Assembly: GCF_008704655.1 (NCBI RefSeq)
Contig: NZ_CP023688.1
Coordinates: 1,302,001-1,366,000 of the forward strand
DNA: 64,000 bases
Direction of reading: 5' to 3'
Origin: Streptomyces rimosus
Lineage (GTDB): Bacteria > Actinomycetota > Actinomycetes > Streptomycetales > Streptomycetaceae
Under the pieces are notes generated by a model that did no database searches, was not told the origin of the DNA, and saw nothing but the letters and a program-made list of their open reading frames with translations. The position numbers were made by a program, and so were the translations under genes. Shown piece by piece: positions 59,015-64,000 of this stretch. How positions within the stretch are numbered: position 1 is the stretch's first letter; every line of letters starts with the position of its first letter.

Positions 59015-60277
59015 TTGCATCGCTACTTCACCAATCAGCGGCATGAAGCGCTCCGGCGCCGGGTGCGGGACTTCGCCGAGAGCGAGGTCCGGCCCCGGAT
59101 AGCCGAGATGGAGGCGGCCCGTACGGTCTGTCATGATCTGTCGCGCCTGATCGCCCGCCAGGGGTGGATCGGCGCGACCGTGCACCGCGCCTACGGCGGG
59201 ATGGGCGCCGGACACCTGGCCAAGACCGTCATCATCGAGGAGCTGTCGCGGGTCAGCGGCGCCATGGGCGCCATGGTGCAGGCGTCCCAGCTCGGCGCCG
59301 CGAAGATCATCCACTTCGGCAGCGCGGAGCAGAAGAAGACCTGGCTGCCGGCCATCGCCACGGGCGCGTGCCTGCCGACCATCGCGGTCACCGAGCCGCA
59401 GTCGGGCGGCCAGGTGCTCGGCATGACCGGCACGGCGGTCCGCGACGGCGACGACTACGTCCTCAACGGCCGCAAGATCTACGTCGGCAACAGCCACGTC
59501 GGCGATCTGCACGGCGTCGTCATGCGCACCGGCGAGGGCTCCTCGGGCCTGTCGGCGTTCCTGGTGGAGGCGGACCGGCCGGGCGTACGGGCCGGTGCGC
59601 AGCGGCCCGCTATGGGGCTGCACGGCTTCGGCTTCGGCGAGCTGTTCTTCGACAACTGCCGGGTGCCCGCGGCGAACCTCCTCGGCCGCGAGGGCGACGG
59701 GCTGGCCGTCGCGTACTCCTCCAGCGTGCTGTACGGCCGGCCGAACCTGACCGCGGTGTCCCTCGGCATCCACCAGGCGGTGCTGGACGAGACCTCGCGG
59801 TTCTGCGCGGAGCGGGAACGGTACGGCAAGCCGCTGGCGAACCTCGGCAACATCAAGATCAAGCTCGGCCGGATCCAGTCCCGGCTGCTGCTCGCCCGGC
59901 TGGCCGCCTACCACGCCGTCCACCTCCTCGACCGGGGACTGCCGTGTGACGCCGAGCTGATGAACGCCAAGCTGGTCAACGTCGAGTCCGCGCTGGAATC
60001 GGCGCGCGACGCGATGGACATCCACGCCGCCAGCGGGCTGTTCACGGACCGGCCCGTGGAGCGCTACCTGCGCGACGCGCACCACATCTTCGCCCCGGCC
60101 GGGACCTCCGACATCCAGCTGCTGCGCCTGGGCGAGCTGGCGCTCGGTGCCCCCAAGGGCGAGTGGTCCAGCCGGCTGTCGGACGTGGTGCGCACGGAGG
60201 CGGCGGAGGACCCGGACGAGGGGGCGGCGCCCGCCCGTCTCCCGCGGGAGCGGACGGAGTTGCAGCCGACCGGTTAG
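59015..60277 (+). CDS. Acyl-CoA dehydrogenase family protein without the usual catalytic glutamate
   Basis: 420 residues. Typical fold: RYFTNQRHEALRRRVRDFAE, AVTEPQSGGQVLG (flavin site, variant of TEPxxGSD), LNGRKIYVGNSHV, and ERERYGKPLANLG with RDAHHIFAPAGTSDIQ at the end. The usual base is a glutamate just before GTS (EGTSEI); here the residue is Ala362. The alternative position used by isovaleryl-CoA dehydrogenase aligns with Gly241. So simple dehydrogenation is doubtful, and the protein may bind flavin for another reaction, as some secondary-metabolism relatives do. TTG start with GGAGG 7 nt upstream. It is convergent with the conservon-linked GAF gene. Confidence 0.82.
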   Translation: MHRYFTNQRHEALRRRVRDFAESEVRPRIAEMEAARTVCHDLSRLIARQGWIGATVHRAYGGMGAGHLAKTVIIEELSRVSGAMGAMVQASQLGAAKIIHFGSAEQKKTWLPAIATGACLPTIAVTEPQSGGQVLGMTGTAVRDGDDYVLNGRKIYVGNSHVGDLHGVVMRTGEGSSGLSAFLVEADRPGVRAGAQRPAMGLHGFGFGELFFDNCRVPAANLLGREGDGLAVAYSSSVLYGRPNLTAVSLGIHQAVLDETSRFCAERERYGKPLANLGNIKIKLGRIQSRLLLARLAAYHAVHLLDRGLPCDAELMNAKLVNVESALESARDAMDIHAASGLFTDRPVERYLRDAHHIFAPAGTSDIQLLRLGELALGAPKGEWSSRLSDVVRTEAAEDPDEGAAPARLPRERTELQPTG

Positions 60278-60377
60278 CGCACCGCGGGGCCGCGCCGAAT
60301 GCCGAAGCCCGCGCCACTGCTCCCGGCGGCTGCGTCCGGGAGAAGCGGTACGGGCTACGGTCGTGCGGCGCGCGGTC

Positions 60378-60992
60378 TCAGCCTTCCTCGGCTTCGGCCT
60401 GCCGCCGCTCCATGCGGTGGATCTGCTCGACGAGTTCGGCCGCCATCGACTTGATGGTCTCCAGGCCCTCGCGTCCCCACGGCCGGCGTTCGAGGTCCAC
60501 CACGCAGACCGTACCGAGCGCCATGCCCGTACGGTCGATGAGCGGGGCGCCCAGGTAGGAGCGGATGCCGATCTCGTCCACGACCGGGTTGCCCGCGAAG
60601 CGCGGGTAGTCGCAGACGTCCTCCAGCACCAGCGCCTTGCGGCGGACGATGACGTGCGGGCAGTAGCCGTGGTCGCGGGCCATCACCCGGCCGGGCTGGG
60701 CGCTCGGCGGAGCGGGGCCCAGCTCGACGGGTGCCTGGTCGCTGCCGGGCGTGTAGAGCCCGGCGAAGTACTGCCGGTGCTCGTCGATGAAGTTGACCAT
60801 GGCGTACGGCGCCCGGGTCGTCCGGGCCAGCTTGCGCGCGAACGCGTCGAAGGCGGGCAGCGGCGCGTCGCCGATGCCCAGTTCGCGCAGCCGGGCGACG
60901 CGGGCCGGCGCCTCGTGGTCCTCCGGGGTCAGCAGCAGATGGCGCGTGGGGTCGTAGGAGGCGTACGACGCGCGCGGGACGGGACGGGTCAC
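60378..60992 (-). CDS. GAF-domain protein at the end of the conservon
   Basis: 204 residues. A single GAF domain fills most of the protein: FARKLARTTRAPYAMVNFIDEHRQYFAG, ARDHGYCPHVIVRRKALVLEDVCDYPRF, and YLGAPLIDRTGMALGTVCVVDLERR. GAF domains bind small molecules or haem or sense redox. It has no output domain. The GTG start overlaps the CvnD-type stop (GTGA), so it is translated as the fifth gene of the operon and likely modulates the GTPase or kinase-like partners. RQAEAEEG is at its end. Confidence 0.82.
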   Translation of the reverse strand: MTRPVPRASYASYDPTRHLLLTPEDHEAPARVARLRELGIGDAPLPAFDAFARKLARTTRAPYAMVNFIDEHRQYFAGLYTPGSDQAPVELGPAPPSAQPGRVMARDHGYCPHVIVRRKALVLEDVCDYPRFAGNPVVDEIGIRSYLGAPLIDRTGMALGTVCVVDLERRPWGREGLETIKSMAAELVEQIHRMERRQAEAEEG

Positions 60993-61630
60993 GGGAGCTC
61001 CGGGGTGGCGGCGAGGGCGGGGGACAGCAGGTGCCGGACGAGCGCGACCAGGACATGGGTGGACGAACTGCACTGGCGCGCGTCGCAGAGCACGACCGGG
61101 GTGCCGGGGCCGAGGGCCATCGCGGTGCGCACCTCGTCCGGCTCGTAGTGGTACGCGCCGTCGAACTCGTTGACGGCGACGACGAAGGAGATGCCGCGCC
61201 GCTCGAAGAAGTCGACGGCGGCGAAGCACTGGTCCAGGCGGCGGGTGTCGGCGAGGATGACGGCGCCGAGCGCCCCGTTGGACAGTTCGTCCCACAGGAA
61301 CCAGAAGCGGTCCTGGCCCGGGGTGCCGAAGAGGTAGACGACGTGCTCCCGGCCGAGGGTGATCCGGCCGAAGTCCATGGCGACCGTGGTGGTGTTCTTG
61401 TCCTCGACGCCCGCCAGGTCGTCGGTGCCCACGCTGACCTGGGTGAGCAGCTCCTCCGTACTGAGCGGTTCGATCTCGCTGACCGCGCCGACGAACGTCG
61501 TCTTGCCCACCCCGAAGCCCCCGGCGACCAGGATCTTCAGCGCCAGCGGGAAGGGGTCGAGGTCCGCCCCCGCGGCGGACGCGGGCCGGGCATCGGCGGA
61601 CAGGGCGTCAGAGCCGTTTGCGTAGTCCAT
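60989..61630 (-). CDS. cvnD: Conservon GTPase-like protein (CvnD type)
   Basis: 213 residues. MglA-like small GTPase of the Streptomyces conservons. P-loop GGFGVGKT (37-44), switch region EDKNTTTVAMDFGRI, DTRRLD and the base-recognition segment AVNEFDGA where NKxD reads NEFD. With CvnA to CvnC it forms a membrane-associated complex resembling eukaryotic G-protein signalling; known conservons affect development and antibiotic production. It overlaps CvnC by 23 bp and the GAF gene by 4 bp. Confidence 0.9.
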   Translation of the reverse strand: MDYANGSDALSADARPASAAGADLDPFPLALKILVAGGFGVGKTTFVGAVSEIEPLSTEELLTQVSVGTDDLAGVEDKNTTTVAMDFGRITLGREHVVYLFGTPGQDRFWFLWDELSNGALGAVILADTRRLDQCFAAVDFFERRGISFVVAVNEFDGAYHYEPDEVRTAMALGPGTPVVLCDARQCSSSTHVLVALVRHLLSPALAATPELP

Positions 61631-62018
61631 GCAGCACCGCCTCCAGCAGGGCTCGGTCGGTACGGTTCGGGGAGTCCGGCCCGCCGGCGCCCACCGGGAC
61701 GGGCGCGCGGGCGGCGAGCGCCCCGCAGTCGACGAGATCGGCCAGCAGGACCTTGGTGACCACGGCGGGCAGGCGTATGTGCGCGGCGATCTCGGCGACC
61801 GATACCGGGCCGCCGCACAGCCCGAGCACCTGCGCGTAGTCGGGCCCCTGACAGGTGGCGGGCGGCTTGCCGGTGGCTATGACCATGGTCAGCAGGTCGA
61901 AGTGCGCGGTCGGCCTGGTCCGGCCGTTGCTGACCGTGTACGGGCGGACCAGGCGGCCGGCCTCGTCGTCCAGCCACGGGATGTCGCGGCCCGCTCTGCG
62001 GCGGCGCCGTACGCCCAT
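61608..62018 (-). CDS. cvnC: Conservon DUF742 protein (CvnC type)
   Basis: 136 residues. DUF742 winged-helix-like domain: WLDDEAGRLVRPYTVSNGRTRP near the N-terminus and AEIAAHIRLPAVVTKVLLADLVDCGAL (about 80-106). In conservons it binds CvnA and is required for the complex. It starts 2 bp after the CvnB-type stop and ends 23 bp inside the CvnD-type gene. Confidence 0.88.
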   Translation of the reverse strand: MGVRRRRRAGRDIPWLDDEAGRLVRPYTVSNGRTRPTAHFDLLTMVIATGKPPATCQGPDYAQVLGLCGGPVSVAEIAAHIRLPAVVTKVLLADLVDCGALAARAPVPVGAGGPDSPNRTDRALLEAVLHGLRKRL

Positions 62019-62020
62019 CC

Positions 62021-62467
62021 TCAGCGACCGCCCGCGCGGGCCTGCTGTCGCACGGGCGTCGCGAGGTAGGGCCGTACGCTCTTGACCAGCATCCCCATCT
62101 CGTAGCCGAGGACCGCGACATCGGCGTCCCGGCCCGCCAGCACGGCCAGGCACGCGCCGGACCCGGCCGTGGAGACGAACAGGAACGTGGTCTCCAGCTC
62201 GACGACGACCTGGAGCACGTCGTCGCCGTTGCCGAAGCGCACGCCGGCGCTGCGGGCGAGGGAGTACAGGCCGGAGGAGAGGGCGGCGAGGTGGTCGGCG
62301 CTGTCCGGGTCGAAGCCGTGGGCCGCCTTGACCAGGCCGTCCGAGGACAGCAGCAGCGCGCTGGTCGCATGCGGTACGCGGTTGACGAGTCCGGTCAGCA
62401 GCCAGGACAGGTCGGTGTGCCGGCTTCCCTGTAGCGCAGGGGCCTGCGTGTGCACGTCACTCACCAT
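62021..62467 (-). CDS. cvnB: Conservon roadblock/LC7 protein (CvnB type)
   Basis: 148 residues. Roadblock/LC7 fold: LSWLLTGLVNRVPHATSALLLSSDGLVKAAHG (about 20-51), then a short helix and ELETTFLFVSTAGSGACLAVLAGRDADVAVLGYEM. It works as a scaffold or GTPase regulator for the CvnD-type protein. Its start overlaps the CvnA-type stop by 11 bp. Its stop is 2 bp before CvnC. Confidence 0.9.
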   Translation of the reverse strand: MVSDVHTQAPALQGSRHTDLSWLLTGLVNRVPHATSALLLSSDGLVKAAHGFDPDSADHLAALSSGLYSLARSAGVRFGNGDDVLQVVVELETTFLFVSTAGSGACLAVLAGRDADVAVLGYEMGMLVKSVRPYLATPVRQQARAGGR

Positions 62468-64000
62468 GGTCGCGGTCGTCTCCTCGGCGGGGGTCGGTCC
62501 TGTCGTGGCCGGCTTCGGTACCGGCCCGGTAACTGTCGTAACCGTCGTGGTCGGCGGGACTGCCGTAGCTCTCGTCGGCGAGGCTGATGCCGCGGCGGAA
62601 GGCGGCCATCAGACCGGGGTCGTGTTCGGGTTCGGGCCTGCCGTCGCGGCGTCCGGCGGACGGCAGGATCGGGTCGCCGCGCAGCTGGGGCACCAGGTGC
62701 TCCTGCTTGCGGCGGCGCGGCAGGCTGGGGCGGGTGCCGTCGTCCGCCACGGGCGGGGCGGGCGGCATGAGGACGGGGCCCGGGTCGGCCGCGGTGTGCG
62801 GCTCGGAGTGGTGCGGGTCGGGGTGCCGGTCCGCGCCGGTGAAGGGGTCGGGGGCGCGGTGCGCGCCGGCCGGGCGCGGGGCATCGGCCGGTGCCGCGGT
62901 GGCGTGCACGGTGTGCGTACCGGCGTGCGGGGTGTCGGGGGCGCTGGGCCATACGCCGTCGCCGTACACGATGTCCGGGTACGCGCCTTCGGCGGCCCCC
63001 GCCACGGGCGCACCGTGCGCGGCCTGGACGAGCCGCCGGCGCGGGCCGCGCGGGGCCGCGCCGTCATCGTCGTACGCGCTTCGGTACCCGGACGCGGCAT
63101 CGGTCAGGGTGCGCGGCTCCGGGACCGTCAGGTCGATGTCCCCGGCGTCCGTGAACGATTCGTCACCGTCCCCCTGCTCCGTCTGCGGGCCGAGCAGGCC
63201 CTTCGGCACGACGATGACGGCCTGCACACCGCCGTAGATGTTGCTCTGCAGGCGCACCACGATGCCGTGCCGCCGCGCGAGCGAGGAGACCACGAAGAGC
63301 CCGATGCGCCCGTCGCTCAGCAGCTCGGCCACGTCGATGTGGTCGGGGTCGGCGAGCAGCCCGTTCATCCGGGACTGCTCGTCCAGGGACATGCCCAGGC
63401 CGCGGTCCTCGACCTCGACGGCGAGGCCGGCCGTGACCAGCTGGGCGCGCAGCAGGACGCTCGTCTGCGGGGAGGAGTAGACGGTGGCGTTCTCGACGAG
63501 TTCGGCGAGCAGGTGGATGACGTCGGCGACGGCGTGGCCGCGCAGGGTGCCCTCGATCGGCGGCACCAGCTTGATGCGCGGGTACTGCTCGACCTCGGCG
63601 ATGGAGGAGCGCAGCACCTCGGTCATGGTGACCGGGCGGCTCCACTGGCGGCGGGAGATGGCGCCGCCGAGGACGGCGAGGTTCTCGGCGTGCCGGCGGA
63701 TGCGGGTCGCGAGGTGGTCGACGTGGAAGATCCCCTTGAGCAGGTCGGGGTCCTCGATCTGGTTCTCCAGCTCGTCCAGCAGCTCGATCTCGCGGTGCAC
63801 CAGGGACTGCAGGCGCCGGGCGAGGTTCACGAAGACCTCGACCTTCTGCTCGTTGCCGCTGGCGTTGCCGCGCGCGATGGCCACGCCCTCCAGGACCGCC
63901 GCCTCGGCCGCCCGGCCCGCCTCGGCCACCTCATGGGCGAGCAGGTCGAGGGCGTCGCCGGCGGGCGGCGCGGCGGCCGGTGCACGCTCGCGCAGCTGCA
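62457..64000 (-). CDS. cvnA: Conservon sensor kinase-like protein (CvnA type), 5' part outside the window
   Basis: 513 C-terminal residues are visible; the frame is open to the window edge, so the N-terminal sensor and membrane part is missing. The kinase-like region has LVHREIELLDELENQIEDPDLLKGIFHVDHLATRIRRHAENLAVL (dimerisation/phosphoacceptor-like helix) and an ATPase domain with LLAELVENATVYSSP (N box) and VEVEDRGLGMSLDEQSRM (G1 box), GRIGLFVVSSLARRHGI. The last 190 residues are Pro/Asp/Ala-rich and disordered. The stop overlaps CvnB. In conservons this protein sets the state of the CvnBCD complex in response to an unknown signal. Confidence 0.9.
   Translation of the reverse strand, partial: QLRERAPAAAPPAGDALDLLAHEVAEAGRAAEAAVLEGVAIARGNASGNEQKVEVFVNLARRLQSLVHREIELLDELENQIEDPDLLKGIFHVDHLATRIRRHAENLAVLGGAISRRQWSRPVTMTEVLRSSIAEVEQYPRIKLVPPIEGTLRGHAVADVIHLLAELVENATVYSSPQTSVLLRAQLVTAGLAVEVEDRGLGMSLDEQSRMNGLLADPDHIDVAELLSDGRIGLFVVSSLARRHGIVVRLQSNIYGGVQAVIVVPKGLLGPQTEQGDGDESFTDAGDIDLTVPEPRTLTDAASGYRSAYDDDGAAPRGPRRRLVQAAHGAPVAGAAEGAYPDIVYGDGVWPSAPDTPHAGTHTVHATAAPADAPRPAGAHRAPDPFTGADRHPDPHHSEPHTAADPGPVLMPPAPPVADDGTRPSLPRRRKQEHLVPQLRGDPILPSAGRRDGRPEPEHDPGLMAAFRRGISLADESYGSPADHDGYDSYRAGTEAGHDRTDPRRGDDRDHGE

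Overview
The window is high-GC actinobacterial chromosome, most likely Streptomyces. The signs are strong G/C bias at third codon positions, GTG and TTG starts, several probable leaderless transcripts, twin-arginine signal peptides, two multidomain PAS-GAF-SpoIIE phosphatases, a conservon (cvnABCD-type operon), a SoxR regulator and a tRNA-Pro(GGG) gene. I found 57 protein genes and one tRNA, and no IS element, prophage, integrase, CRISPR array or long repeat. It looks like ordinary accessory-rich chromosome with many small metabolic cassettes, each with its own regulator.

Region by region. 0-6 kb: an MdcB/CitG-like protein with eroded motifs, a PaaX regulator, lspA, an AidB-type acyl-CoA dehydrogenase overlapping an enoyl-CoA hydratase gene, and a GlxA-type regulator. 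6-13 kb: an imine-reductase-like gene coupled to a DinB/maleylpyruvate-isomerase-like gene, then a striking 56-bp near-perfect dyad in front of a YndJ-DUF1990 pair, a Tat metallophosphoesterase, and a SpoIIE-type phosphatase with a possible 57-codon ORF coupled to its start. 13-17.8 kb: a tandem-MerR regulator divergent from an erythromycin-esterase-like gene, an aldehyde dehydrogenase with a small proline-rich gene upstream, and an L,D-transpeptidase-like secreted protein. 17.8-26.4 kb: a peptide ABC importer (binding protein, two permeases, fused double ATPase), divergent from a ROK regulator and an M81 (MlrC-like) metallopeptidase. 26.5-36.8 kb: phosphoketolase, SDR/LysR pair, MFS exporter, a FluG-like split pair (amidohydrolase plus glutamine-synthetase-like enzyme), and a second SpoIIE-type phosphatase.

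36.9-40.2 kb: a carnitine-to-glycine-betaine operon (dual XRE-TetR regulator, BKACE-type cleavage enzyme, carnitine dehydrogenase, thioesterase) closed by a strong hairpin. 40.3-44.1 kb: DUF427 protein, a 15-bp perfect palindrome, then secreted metallophosphoesterase, MFS transporter and a membrane-anchored beta-propeller protein. 44.1-50.2 kb: zinc-ribbon/DUF309 protein, a DacA-type carboxypeptidase, a P450, a MAB_1171c-type membrane protein and an ImmA-like protein whose zinc motif is changed, then tRNA-Pro. 50.3-53.9 kb: YiaA/B-type membrane protein, SoxR divergent from a split transketolase pair with a SoxR-box-like dyad between them, and an alpha/beta hydrolase. 54-60.3 kb: a 1078-residue Tat beta-propeller/amidohydrolase, a Gfo/Idh/MocA oxidoreductase, and an acyl-CoA dehydrogenase lacking the catalytic glutamate at both usual places. 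60.4-64 kb: a conservon (kinase-like CvnA cut by the window edge, CvnB, CvnC, CvnD) with a GAF protein as fifth gene.

I did not find one large unmistakably new system. The most testable leads are the double-operator dyad at 7691-7746, the SoxR/split-transketolase intergenic region, the ImmA(HEIGR)-MAB_1171c-P450 run, the FluG-like pair and the glutamate-less acyl-CoA dehydrogenase. All functional names come from motif recognition by eye, without database searches.
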